Positions 26,704 to 36,700 of a stretch of DNA of 64,000 bases are shown one piece after another. Source of the stretch: Anaerococcus provencensis. GTDB lineage: Bacteria; Bacillota; Clostridia; Tissierellales; Peptoniphilaceae. The translations under genes and the position numbers were made by a program. The DNA is taken from assembly GCF_000312365.2 (NCBI RefSeq), contig NZ_HG003686.1:565299-629298 (forward strand), in the 5' to 3' direction. Numbering within the stretch: position 1 is the stretch's first letter; every line of letters starts with the position of its first letter. Below the pieces are notes generated by a model. The model was not told the DNA's origin and did not search any database. It saw nothing but the letters and a program-made list of their open reading frames with translations.

Positions 26704-27823
26704 ATGGCAGAAATATACCAACTTAGAGAAACAATTGGCGACTTATCAGCTACAATGAAATTAATCGGAGACTCTCTTTGACCCAGAAAGTCTAAAAAAA
26801 GAAGTAGATTCTCTAGAAAAACAAACTTTCCAAGCTGATTTTTGGGACGATAGTGAAAAAGCTCAACATATTATGGCAGACTTGTCAAACAAAAAAGATG
26901 AGCTTTCTTCCTACAATTCTATAATGGAAGCTATCTCAGATAATACTGACTTAATCGACTTAGTTGAGATGAGCGAGGAAGCAGAGACAAATACCCTTGA
27001 TCAAATAGCAGCTGACCTTAAAGAGCTATCTAAAAAAGTTTCTGCTATGAAACTAAGAACCCAACTTGATGGTGAATATGACAAAAACAATGCTTATATG
27101 TCCATCAACGCTGGTGCAGGTGGGCTAGAGGCAACCGACTGGGCTTCTATGTTACTTCGTATGTACACCAGATATTTTGACCAAAATGGTTTCAAATACG
27201 AAATAACTGACCTAAACAACGAAGAAGCAGGGGGCATCAAATCAGCTACCATAGCTATCAAGGGTTCCTATGCTTACGGATATCTCAAAGGAGAAAAGGG
27301 AGTCCACAGGCTTGTTCGTATTTCTCCATTTGATTCCGGTGCCAGACGTCACACTTCATTTTCATCAGTGGATATATTCCCAGAACTTGATGATACAACT
27401 GAAGTAGAAATCGACCCCAATGATCTAAGGATAGATACCTATAGGGCAAGTGGGGCTGGTGGCCAACACGTCAACAAGACTGACTCAGCAGTAAGGATTA
27501 CCCACATACCAACAGGAGTTGTGGCTAGTTCTCAAGCCGAACGTTCCCAAACCCAAAACAAGAAAACAGCAATGAAACAGCTTTATGCAAAGCTAGTTCA
27601 AATTGCAGAAGAAGAACAAAGGGAAAAAATAGAGGACATCCAAGGCAAATACACACAAATTGCCTGGGGCAGCCAAATTAGATCCTATGTATTCCAACCA
27701 TACACCCTTGTAAAAGACCACAGAACCAACTACGAAGTGGGTAATGTGGAAAGTGTTATGGATGGGGATATCCAAGGATTTATAGATGCATATTTAGCAG
27801 AAAGCCATAAGGATAATAAATAG
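26704..27823 (+). CDS. prfB: Peptide chain release factor 2, with programmed +1 frameshift
   Basis: The product recognises UGA and UAA stop codons. The gene starts at ATG 26704; after 25 codons the frame meets CTT-TGA (26776-26781), and translation must shift +1 to reach the main frame (D-P-E-S-L-K-K-E). An internal ribosome-like ggaga lies at 26767-26771, a few bases before the shift site. This is the classic autoregulatory arrangement of prfB, giving a 372-residue protein. The stop-codon recognition S-P-F motif (R-I-S-P-F-D-S-G) and the catalytic G-G-Q motif (G-A-G-G-Q-H-V-N) are present. It follows secA in one transcript. Confidence 0.96.
26767..26781 (+). promoter_or_regulatory. Programmed +1 frameshift site of prfB
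   Basis: The stimulatory purine-rich element ggaga (26767-26771) is followed by ctctCTTTGAC. Ribosomes stalled at UGA slip one base forward from CUU to UUU. Low RF2 activity increases the shift, closing a feedback loop. Confidence 0.92.
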
Positions 27824-27846
27824 AGGGGATTAATCCTCTCTTTTTT
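27822..27846 (+). terminator. Terminator of secA-prfB
   Basis: Stem gaggggatt pairs with aatcctctc and is followed by a T-run (27840-27846). The stop codon of prfB touches its left arm. Confidence 0.8.
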
Positions 27847-27860
27847 AAAAGGAGAATATT

Positions 27861-28952
27861 TTGGACGAAAAAAATATAATTTTGACAGGAGATAGACCAA
27901 CAGGTCGTCTTCACCTAGGACACTATGTAGGCAGCTTAAAAAACAGGGTTAAAATGCAAAACGAGGGCAATTTTGACAAGATGTATGTAATGATTGCCGA
28001 TAGCCAAGCTCTCACAGACAACTTTGATAACCCTGGAAAGATAAGAGAAAACCTCATCGAAGTTGCCTTGGACTATCTTTCTGTAGGCATTGACCCAGAA
28101 AAAGTAACCATCTTTGTTCAATCACAAGTAGAAGAACTAACAGAGCTTACATTTTATTTCCTAAATCTAGTCACCCTATCAAGACTAGAGCGTAACCCTA
28201 CTGTTAAAAGTGAAATTAAACTAAGAAATTTCGAAACAAGTCTACCTGCTGGTTTCTTGATTTATCCTGTAAGCCAAGCTGCAGATATCTTGCTTTTTGA
28301 TGCAAATATAGTACCAGTTGGTGTGGACCAAGAACCAATGCTAGAGCAAGCCAGAGAGATTTCTAGGTCATTTAACAACATCTATGGCAATCTTTTTGTA
28401 GAGCCAGAAGCTGTTTTGCCGGAAAATGAAAATGCACGCCGTATGCCAGGCATAGATGGCAATGCTAAGATGAGCAAGTCTTTGGGCAATGCTATCTACC
28501 TAGCTGATGATAAGAAGACCATCAAGAAAAAGGTTATGGCCATGTACACAGACCCTAACCATATCAATATCGATGATCCAGGCAAGGTAGAGGGCAATAT
28601 AGTCTTTACCTACCTAGATGTCTTTTCAAATGACAGTCATTTTGAAAAATATTTGCCAGATTATAAGAACCTAGACGAACTCAAGGACCACTACAGAAGA
28701 GGAGGACTTGGAGATGTCAAGGTCAAAAAATTCCTCATCAAAGTTTTGGAAGAAGAATTAGAACCAATCAGAGAAAAAAGAGCCTACTATGAAAACCATA
28801 TAGATGATGTAGTGGCTATTCTTGAAAAAGGCACAGCAGATGCTAGGAAAGTAGGAAGAGCAAAGATTGATGCTGTCAAAAAAGCCATGGGCATAGACTA
28901 TTTTGCAGATGGTGCCTATATAGAAGAAATGAAGAAAAAATACAATAAATAA
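27861..28952 (+). CDS. trpS: Tryptophanyl-tRNA synthetase
   Basis: This 363-residue class I synthetase starts with TTG after an aaaggaga site. The HIGH-type motif appears as H-L-G-H-Y near residue 20, with the preceding T-G-D-R-P-T-G-R-L, and the KMSKS loop as A-K-M-S-K-S-L-G-N. Its length is at the upper end for bacterial TrpRS. No T-box is seen upstream; the gene follows the prfB terminator by about 15 bases, so it may depend on read-through or an internal promoter. Confidence 0.95.
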   Translation: MDEKNIILTGDRPTGRLHLGHYVGSLKNRVKMQNEGNFDKMYVMIADSQALTDNFDNPGKIRENLIEVALDYLSVGIDPEKVTIFVQSQVEELTELTFYFLNLVTLSRLERNPTVKSEIKLRNFETSLPAGFLIYPVSQAADILLFDANIVPVGVDQEPMLEQAREISRSFNNIYGNLFVEPEAVLPENENARRMPGIDGNAKMSKSLGNAIYLADDKKTIKKKVMAMYTDPNHINIDDPGKVEGNIVFTYLDVFSNDSHFEKYLPDYKNLDELKDHYRRGGLGDVKVKKFLIKVLEEELEPIREKRAYYENHIDDVVAILEKGTADARKVGRAKIDAVKKAMGIDYFADGAYIEEMKKKYNK

Positions 28953-28958
28953 AAAAAT

Positions 28959-29002
28959 GAGTTTTTGCAAATTGCTAGATTTATTTGCAAAAGCTCTTTT
29001 TT
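28959..29002 (+). terminator. Terminator of trpS
   Basis: Stem gagtttttgcaaat (28959-28972) pairs with atttgcaaaagctc (28983-28996) with one bulge and is followed by a T-run. Confidence 0.8.
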
Positions 29003-29101
29003 AATTTATAAATCCTATAAATGATAGTGATAATTGTTATCTAAGGTCAGATATGGTTAAATATATATTGTAGAACTTTTTAGAAAAGATAAGGAGTTAA
29101 T

Positions 29102-30040
29102 ATGAAAGATAGCAAAATAATCCTAATAGGAACTGGTGCTGTAGGTTCTTCCTTTGCCTATGCTTCTACACTACTTGGAGTTGGCAGAGAGCTTGGCATC
29201 ATTGACATAAACGAAGATAAGGTAGAAGGAGAAGTAATGGATTTAACAGATGCCATAAGCTTCACTAAACCTAAAAATATATACAAGGCTGACTATAGCG
29301 ACTGCAAGGATGCAGAAGTTGTTGTAATCACTGCTGGAGCTGCCCAAAAGGAAGGCGAAACAAGACTTGATCTAGTAGACAAAAACCTTGCCATCTTCAA
29401 AGAGATGATAGGAAAAGTCGTTGACAGTGGTTTTGATGGCATATTTTTAATAGCAAGTAACCCAGTTGATATACTAACTTATGCTACATGGAAATATTCA
29501 GGATTTCCTGCATCCAAGGTCATAGGAACTGGTACAACCCTAGATTCATCTAGGTTCAAAAAAGAGATAGCGGGGCTTATCGGTATAGATCCAAGAAGTG
29601 TGGAAGCTTTCATCATGGGTGAACATGGAGATACAGAATTTCCAGTGTGGTCACATACAAACATAGGTGGCTTGCCAATATACGAATGGGTCAGAAACCA
29701 AAGCGAACTTGACGAAAAAGCCCTACTAGATACCTTTGAAAAGTCAAAGAACGCAGCCTATGAGATTATAAAGAAAAAGGGAGCAACATTCTATGGTATA
29801 GGCATGGCACTAACGGCCCTAGTAAGAGCCATTATAGACGATGAAAATTCAGTTTATTCAACATCATCATACCTAAAGGGCGAATACGGCCTAGATGATA
29901 TCTACCTAGGAGTTCCAACCATCATTGGCAAAGATGGCGCAAAATGGGTAATAGAAATCCCACTAACTGACATAGAAAAGGAAAACATGGACAAATCTGC
30001 CCAAACCTTGAAAGATATTATTGACGAAAGTCACTTATAA
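29102..30040 (+). CDS. ldh: L-lactate dehydrogenase
   Basis: This is a 312-residue cytoplasmic enzyme that reduces pyruvate to L-lactate with NADH. It has the dinucleotide-binding G-T-G-A-V-G-S-S (about 10-17), the acidic residue of NAD specificity in I-I-D-I-N, the N-P-V-D-I-L-T-Y block and the catalytic histidine in G-E-H-G-D-T-E-F. The set fits LDH rather than malate dehydrogenase. It has its own terminator; two sodium symporter genes follow. Confidence 0.95.
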   Translation: MKDSKIILIGTGAVGSSFAYASTLLGVGRELGIIDINEDKVEGEVMDLTDAISFTKPKNIYKADYSDCKDAEVVVITAGAAQKEGETRLDLVDKNLAIFKEMIGKVVDSGFDGIFLIASNPVDILTYATWKYSGFPASKVIGTGTTLDSSRFKKEIAGLIGIDPRSVEAFIMGEHGDTEFPVWSHTNIGGLPIYEWVRNQSELDEKALLDTFEKSKNAAYEIIKKKGATFYGIGMALTALVRAIIDDENSVYSTSSYLKGEYGLDDIYLGVPTIIGKDGAKWVIEIPLTDIEKENMDKSAQTLKDIIDESHL

Positions 30041-30046
30041 AAATTT

Positions 30047-30070
30047 GGATGCTATGAGCATCCTTTTTTT
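30047..30070 (+). terminator. Terminator of ldh
   Basis: Stem ggatgct (30047-30053) pairs with agcatcc (30057-30063) and is followed by seven T. Confidence 0.9.
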
Positions 30071-30135
30071 ATGCCTTTTATTTCGCTTTAAAGTGTGATA
30101 TACTTTTATTAAAATTTTTCAATAAGAGGTAAAGA

Positions 30136-31443
30136 ATGGAAAAGAAATTTTCTTCAAAAATAGGATTTATATTAACAGCAGTAGGTTCAGCCGTAGGTAT
30201 GGCAAATATATGGGGATTCCCTTACAAATTCCAAGAAGGAGGACTAGTCTTCTTGTTATTTTACCTAGCATTTGTCATACTATTTTCCTACGTGGGCCTA
30301 TCCAGCGAATTTGCAGCAGGTAGGATGAGTCCAAAAGGATCCCTTGGTTCTTATGAGATTGCCTTTGAATCTGCTGGTAAAAGTAAAAAAATAGCGCGAA
30401 TCTTGGGATACATACCACTATTTGCATTATTTCTCATAGCCATTGGATATTCGGTTATAGTGGCTTATGTATCAAAAGCCTTTATCGATTCCCTAAACGG
30501 CCAGCTTTTCACTATGCCAGCAGAAGAATGGTTTAATAGCTTTTCTAGTAAAAATTATGGTGTGGTAATCTATCACATAGTGATAATTATATTAACCATC
30601 CTAACTTGTATAGGTGGGGCAAAAACCATAGAAAAATCTAACAAAATTATGATGCCAACATTTTTTGTTTTATTTCTAATCTTGGTTATAAGGATATTAT
30701 TTTTAGATGGATCCATAGAAGGCTACAAATTTATGTTTAGATTTGATCCTAGTAAGATTAATCTAGATACCATAATATCAGCCATGGGCCAGGCATTTTT
30801 CTCCCTATCACTAACAGGAGCTGCCATGGTCACAGTTGGTTCATATACCAATGATGATGTGGACCTTATGAATTCATCCAAGCAAACAGGCCTTTACGAT
30901 ACAATTGCAGCAATCCTTGCTTCTTGTGTCATGATTCCAGCTCTAAGCGTATTTGGTATGGAACAAGTTGGAGGGCCGGGACTATTGTTTATATCCTTAC
31001 CAACAATACTCCAAAATATATTCTTTGGACGTATATTTTCCATAATATTATATTTGGCAGTAATATTTGCAGGTATATCATCCTTGCAAAATATGTTTGA
31101 ACCAGTTGTGGCATCTCTGACCGGTAGATTTGACAAACTTAGCAGAAATCTAGCTCTGCTAATCATAGGACTTGTCACAATAGCCATAAGTTTAAATATG
31201 GAAACCATAGACCAAGTAGGCCATTACATGGATATAGTATCCATATATATAATGTCCATAGGAGCTTCTATTGGTTCTATAACTTGGTTTTATATACTAA
31301 AAAAGGACAAGCTATTAGCCGAAATAAACAAATCATCCAAAAAAACATACGGTGACAGATGGTACAAAATAGGCAAGTATGTATACGTGCCTATAGCAGT
31401 GGTTTTGACTCTTATAGCTTTGATATTTAAAATATCTTTCTAA
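30136..31443 (+). CDS. NSS-family sodium-dependent transporter, copy 1
   Basis: This 435-residue membrane protein has about eleven helices of the neurotransmitter:sodium symporter family. Helix 1 carries A-V-G-M-A-N-I-W-G-F-P-Y, including the sodium-binding Asn, and helix 6 carries G-Q-A-F-F-S-L-S. Members import amino acids or related compounds with sodium; the substrate is unknown. The arginine normally found in the helix 1 motif (W-R-F-P in most members, R30 in LeuT) is Gly here. A near-identical paralogue follows, separated by 70 bases with its own promoter. Confidence 0.93.
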   Translation: MEKKFSSKIGFILTAVGSAVGMANIWGFPYKFQEGGLVFLLFYLAFVILFSYVGLSSEFAAGRMSPKGSLGSYEIAFESAGKSKKIARILGYIPLFALFLIAIGYSVIVAYVSKAFIDSLNGQLFTMPAEEWFNSFSSKNYGVVIYHIVIIILTILTCIGGAKTIEKSNKIMMPTFFVLFLILVIRILFLDGSIEGYKFMFRFDPSKINLDTIISAMGQAFFSLSLTGAAMVTVGSYTNDDVDLMNSSKQTGLYDTIAAILASCVMIPALSVFGMEQVGGPGLLFISLPTILQNIFFGRIFSIILYLAVIFAGISSLQNMFEPVVASLTGRFDKLSRNLALLIIGLVTIAISLNMETIDQVGHYMDIVSIYIMSIGASIGSITWFYILKKDKLLAEINKSSKKTYGDRWYKIGKYVYVPIAVVLTLIALIFKISF

Positions 31444-31449
31444 AACACT

Positions 31450-31477
31450 TTGTATATATTAATTTTTATGATATAAT
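31450..31477 (+). promoter_or_regulatory. Promoter of the second NSS transporter
   Basis: TTGTAT (31450-31455) and TATAAT (31472-31477) have a 16-base spacer, so the second copy can be expressed separately from the first. Confidence 0.6.
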
Positions 31478-31513
31478 TCCCTTATAAACACTATTGCTTT
31501 AAAGGGATAAATT

Positions 31514-32821
31514 ATGAACAAGAAATTTTCATCAAGACTAGGTCTCATCTTATCAGCAGTAGGTTCTGCTGTAGGAATGGCAAATATATGGGGTTTCCCA
31601 TATAAATTCCAGCAGGGAGGCCTAGTATTTTTATTATTTTATATTATATTTGCAGGGATATTTTCCTATGTAGGCCTATCATCTGAATTTGCAGTCGGTA
31701 GGATGGCAAAAACAGGGACCTTGGGTGCCTACGAGTACTCTTTTAGGTCAGCTAACAAAAACAAGACTTTGGGTAGATACATTGGCTATGTGCCACTTAT
31801 TGGAACATTTCTCATAGCCATAGGATATTCTGTCATAGTTGCCTATGTACTAAAGGGTTTTGTGGATTCGCTTACAGGTGAGATTTTTAGGACATCATCT
31901 GAAATTTGGTTTGATAGCTTTGCCAATAAAGAGCATTCTGTCCTAATCTATCACATCACAATTATCATAGTAACAATACTAACCTGCATAGGTGGGGCAA
32001 GGTCTATAGAAAAAACAAACAAAATTATGATGCCGACGTTTTTCATACTTTTTCTAATCCTTGCCATCAAAGTGGCAAGCTTACCAAATTCTATAGAAGG
32101 CTACAAAAATATGTTCACCTATAGGCCTGAACAAGTAAATATACAGACCATAGTAAACGCCATGGGCCAAGCTTTCTTTTCCTTATCCATAACAGGATCT
32201 GGTATGATAGTTGTAGGAGCCTATATTGACAAAAAGGAAGACCTAGTCCACTCATCAGTCCAAACTGGATTTTTGGACACATTGGCAGGTTTGATAGCTT
32301 CCTTTGTCATAATACCAGCTATAAGCGTCTTTGGAATGACTGGAGTTGGCGGCCCATCACTACTATTTGTGACTCTACCAACCATACTTTTAAATATTAG
32401 ATTTGGAAGAATCTTTGCAATCATACTCTACCTTGCTGTAGTCTTTGCCGGTATATCTTCTTTGCAAAATATGTTTGAAGTTATAGCAGAATCTATGACC
32501 CATAGATTTGTTAAATTAACTAGGAAGATAGTTTTCTTAGGCCTTGGCTTACTAGTGTTTGTCCTAGGAATCAACCTTGAGACCATAAGTTCCTTTGGTC
32601 CATATATGGATATAGTTTCAATCTACATCATACCAATAGGAGCATCAATTGGAGCTATAACTTGGTTCTATATTTTGCAAAAAGATAAGCTCCTAGCAGA
32701 GATAAACCTATCTGCCAAAAGAAATTATGGTAAAAACTGGTATAAAATAGGTAGATATATCTATGTGCCAATAGCAGTAATCATAACTATATTGGCCTTA
32801 GTCTTTAAAATTTCATTCTAG
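31514..32821 (+). CDS. NSS-family sodium-dependent transporter, copy 2
   Basis: This is a 435-residue paralogue of the preceding gene, with the same length, the same A-V-G-M-A-N-I-W-G-F-P-Y helix 1 and the same G-Q-A-F-F-S-L-S helix 6. Differences are spread through the loops and helices 3-5, so the copies may have diverged in substrate. It also lacks the helix 1 arginine. Helix 8 contains F-A-G-I-S-S, matching the second sodium site. The HAD phosphatase gene begins 13 bases after its stop and is likely on the same transcript. Confidence 0.93.
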   Translation: MNKKFSSRLGLILSAVGSAVGMANIWGFPYKFQQGGLVFLLFYIIFAGIFSYVGLSSEFAVGRMAKTGTLGAYEYSFRSANKNKTLGRYIGYVPLIGTFLIAIGYSVIVAYVLKGFVDSLTGEIFRTSSEIWFDSFANKEHSVLIYHITIIIVTILTCIGGARSIEKTNKIMMPTFFILFLILAIKVASLPNSIEGYKNMFTYRPEQVNIQTIVNAMGQAFFSLSITGSGMIVVGAYIDKKEDLVHSSVQTGFLDTLAGLIASFVIIPAISVFGMTGVGGPSLLFVTLPTILLNIRFGRIFAIILYLAVVFAGISSLQNMFEVIAESMTHRFVKLTRKIVFLGLGLLVFVLGINLETISSFGPYMDIVSIYIIPIGASIGAITWFYILQKDKLLAEINLSAKRNYGKNWYKIGRYIYVPIAVIITILALVFKISF

Positions 32822-32834
32822 GAAGGATAAACAA

Positions 32835-33536
32835 TTGATAAAATATTTACTTTGGGACATTGACAATACACTTTTAAGCTTCGACCTGGCAGAAAGAGCA
32901 TCTATGACCAAGGGCTTTGATAAATTTGGCCTAGACATAGGAGATGACGAAGCCCTAGAAGTTTACAAAAATATAAACGACAAATATTGGAAGATGCTAG
33001 AAAAGGGGGAAATGACTCGTGAGGAAATCTTGACAGGGAGATTTGAGGAGTTCTTTGACCTCTATGACATAGCCTACGATGAGAGATTGGTAAATGACTT
33101 TAATCTCTTTTACCAAGAAGAACTAGGCAAACAAGTTTTTTTCAACGACTGTGCCGAAGAGGTTCTCCGAAAACTTTCCAAAGACTACAAACAATACGCT
33201 GTAACCAATGGATCCAAGATCGCCCAATCAGGCAAACTCAAAAACTCTGGCCTAGACAAGGTCTTTGATGGGGTCTTCATATCAGAAGACATGGGCTATG
33301 ATAAGCCTAGCCTAGAATACTTTGACTTAGTATTTGAAAGCATTGAGTCAAAAAATAAAGAAGAATACATCCTAATAGGTGATTCGCTCACATCAGATAT
33401 GCTAGGGTCAAACAATGCAGGTATTAGAAACATTTGGTACAATCCAGAAGATTTAGACAATGATTTAGGCATAAGAATTGATTATACCATCCATAAATTA
33501 GATAAGGTTGTCGATATATTAGATGATCTAAAATAG
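32835..33536 (+). CDS. HAD-family phosphatase, YjjG-like
   Basis: This 233-residue protein starts with TTG after ggaagga. The HAD motifs are clear: D-I-D-N-T-L (catalytic Asp near residue 9), V-T-N-G-S (motif 2), the lysine in Y-D-K-P-S, and G-D-S-L-T-S-D (motif 4). The helical cap and the overall order fit YjjG-type 5'-nucleotidases that dephosphorylate non-canonical pyrimidine nucleotides. The exact substrate is uncertain. Confidence 0.88.
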   Translation: MIKYLLWDIDNTLLSFDLAERASMTKGFDKFGLDIGDDEALEVYKNINDKYWKMLEKGEMTREEILTGRFEEFFDLYDIAYDERLVNDFNLFYQEELGKQVFFNDCAEEVLRKLSKDYKQYAVTNGSKIAQSGKLKNSGLDKVFDGVFISEDMGYDKPSLEYFDLVFESIESKNKEEYILIGDSLTSDMLGSNNAGIRNIWYNPEDLDNDLGIRIDYTIHKLDKVVDILDDLK

Positions 33537-33560
33537 AAGCCCTAAATTTGGGGCTTTTTG
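33537..33560 (+). terminator. Terminator after the HAD gene
   Basis: Stem agccc (33538-33542) pairs with gggct (33551-33555), extended by weaker pairs in the loop, followed by a T-run. Confidence 0.75.
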
Positions 33561-33627
33561 CTATTTAAAAAGCTTGGCCTAAGAAATGGAAATTTTGAAT
33601 TAAACTATTAAAATCATTCTATTTCTA

Positions 33628-33655
33628 TTGTTATATATAATTAAAATGGTATAAT
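33628..33655 (+). promoter_or_regulatory. Promoter of the giant surface protein gene
   Basis: TTGTTA (33628-33633) and a perfect TATAAT (33650-33655) are separated by 16 bases, giving an untranslated leader of about 45 bases. Confidence 0.65.
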
Positions 33656-33705
33656 ATGTAACAAATATGTAGATATGTTTTATACTAGAGATTAGGAGTT
33701 GTACG

Positions 33706-36700
33706 ATGATTGATAACAACAAAAAATCAATAATTCCATTGTCCAATGAAACCATCAAGAAGGCACTATTGGGTGCTACTATTATTGCTGGTGGATTTGG
33801 CCTTATGGGGAATACTAATGAAGTATATGCTGATAGTGTTCCGTCATATATTGCAGACGAACTAGACGGAGTATACGATGAAACTATCGTTATAAGTAAT
33901 GGTAGTGCAAGCAATACTGAAACTAATAATACTAGTTCAAGAGAGACTAGCGTTAATAATGCAGAAAAGACCAATGTAAGTGCAAGTACTACAAGTGCAC
34001 AAAGCAAACAAACAGAAAGTAAAGAACAAGCAGTAAGTGCTCAAACATACAGTACAAGTGCTAAAGAAGCAACTAGTCCAGCCCTTGAAATGTCTGAGGC
34101 TAATGCTCCAGCTAGGCAGCAGGCACCAGCTTCAACTGAGACAAACTATAGCAATGATGAAAAGGAAATCAAAGACTATAACGGCAGTGAACGTTATAGG
34201 ACAACAGATCTTCAACCGGGAAATACAAATCAGGATTTTAAAAATACTGATGAGAAGGTAGAAAAAGACGGTTTTAAATTTGAACTTAGTAACCCATCCC
34301 CAACATCACCAAGTAAGAGAGAATACGGTTACCAAATCACCATAGATAAGAAGACCGGTCAAAGAACCTATACTTTGGTTTATGTTACAGATTCCGGTCT
34401 TATACCTGTTAATCCTGGAGAAAAACCTATGATGAATGTAGGAGATGAATTAACTCTTGAATCTCCTAATGTAACATTCAAGCCAGGTGAAAATACTATA
34501 ATAGATGCTGCTAGGACACAAAGAAACTTGAACTACGAAGCTAGCGAAGAAACCTTAAAGCATATCAACAACAAGGATAATGACTCCACTTCCTTTGGAT
34601 TTGAGGATAATTACACTAAAGATAACCCAAATGTGAAGTTTTTTGGTGATAGTTTCACTTTAGGTTACAAAGTAAACCCATGGCCAAATGAAAACGACAA
34701 TCTACAAGAACTTAAGCTAAATAAAAATTACTACGATCCAAACAAAAAATACTTTGTCCAAGGCCAAGATATAAACACTGGAATCAAGGTAGAAAATATC
34801 GATGAAAATGCCAAGGAAAGATTAGTCGGTCAAGTTTATAACCCTATTACAGGGGAAATTGTTCCTGGATCAAGTGCCTATATAGCAGATGATGGCAATA
34901 TACACATCAATATGCCAGAAGGAGCTCTAAAATTAGAGGGTGGTAAGTATGTAGTAAATGAAAATTCTATTTTTGCTAAAGACCCAGATTATAAAGGCCT
35001 TCAAAAACTAGATGTCAAATTCTTTGCTCGCCCAAGAACAGCTGAAGAATTTAAGAATATTGCAGAAACACCAGATAGATTTGGTGCTACAGGAACTTAT
35101 GTAGAAACAGGTGCAGGAACTGCCGACATCAACCACAAGGGAACTAATGTCACAATCGATAAGCAAGGCATAGATCGCTATGACCATTACAACCTAATTG
35201 GTGACTTTAGCCTAAACCTTGACGACACTAGATATTATGACCAAGAATTCAAAGATGAAGATGGAAATAAAATTGATCCAAATGAATCTACAGGTGTAAA
35301 TCCTGGGAAAAAAGCCACTATAAGAATTTTAGATCCAGATACAAGTGATGGAACTCAAAAATCTGGAGAAGCAATGGATGCTGCATATAAGGCTGGAGAA
35401 GCCACAGGAAAACTTGATGAAAAATACCTTATAGCAGCAAATAAAAAAATTGCAAGAGAGCTAGGCATATCTTACGAAGAATTGATGAAAGATGAAAATA
35501 AGGATAAGAGATGGGTTATTGATGGTAAGTCTGATAATATATCATATTTTGACATAACTGCACCAAAAAACGCAAAGCCTGGAGATACCATAGCCCTACC
35601 TGTTGTATATACTTATACCAATGGTTCAACAGATACACGTTGGTTCCATTTTGTTGTTCAAGAGTCAGTTTTAAACAAACCAGAGTACGAGGCACAAGTT
35701 AACTTCCCTTCAGAAGAACAGACCTCACTACCAGTGATTACTGAAGATGAAAAGAAGGAAAGCCCTGCAAGATACTCTATAAAAGATGGTTTTGATTATA
35801 AGGACGACCACGGCAATGAATGGACTGTTTCTATTGATGAAAAAACTGGCCAAGTAACTGCCAAGCCAAAAGAAGACGGTAACTTTAATGGTGGAGAAAA
35901 GCTTTTTGTCCCAGTAGTTGCCCATTATAATGATCCAAAACAACCAGATGAGGACATCACCGACGAAACATTTGCTGAATTTATCATTAAAGAAAGAGCC
36001 AATATGACTCCTCGCTACAATGCAAAAGCAGGTAAGGCAGGAGATGTGCTTTCTTCTGATGTTATTCTAAACGAGGAAGATACTTTTAACAGAAGACCAA
36101 CTAAATTTACCCTTAATACCAATGCCTACACAGATGATAAAGGCAATATTTGGCAAGTTTCAATAGATGAAAACACAGGTAAAGTGACAGCAACTGTTCC
36201 AGATGGGGAAAATATTGACGGAGCTTTATTAAACGTACCTGTAACTGCTCATTATTATGATGGAGCTACAGAAAAAGGCACAAGGGTAACAGAAGTACAA
36301 TTTATAGCTTCAGGTACAAAAAATACAATTGTTCATGAGCAAGAAATTCCATTTGAAACAAAAGTCGAAGTTGTAGAGGACCTAGCAAAGGGCGAGTGGA
36401 GATACAAAAAAGTTGGTGGTGTTGAGCAAAAAGGTAAGCCTGGAAGCAAGAAAACTACCTACACAATAAGAGACTCTAAGATTGTAGATACTAAAGTAGA
36501 TGAAACAAAACCAGAAGCTGCTGTTATAGAAGTTGGTGGCAAAGACTTTGAAGGCGAAGTAAAACATGTGGAAGAATTACCATTTGGATATACAGTCAAA
36601 GAAGTCGACACCCTTAAAAAAGGCGAATATGAAATTGTAAAACAAGGTAAGGTTGGAACTAAAACTACAACATGGAAGATTGTAAACTCTAAAGTTGATG

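Noticed and set aside
26704..26790. Stop codon near the start of prfB as a sign of a pseudogene
   Set aside because: CTT-TGA-C with an upstream purine-rich element is the known programmed frameshift site of prfB.
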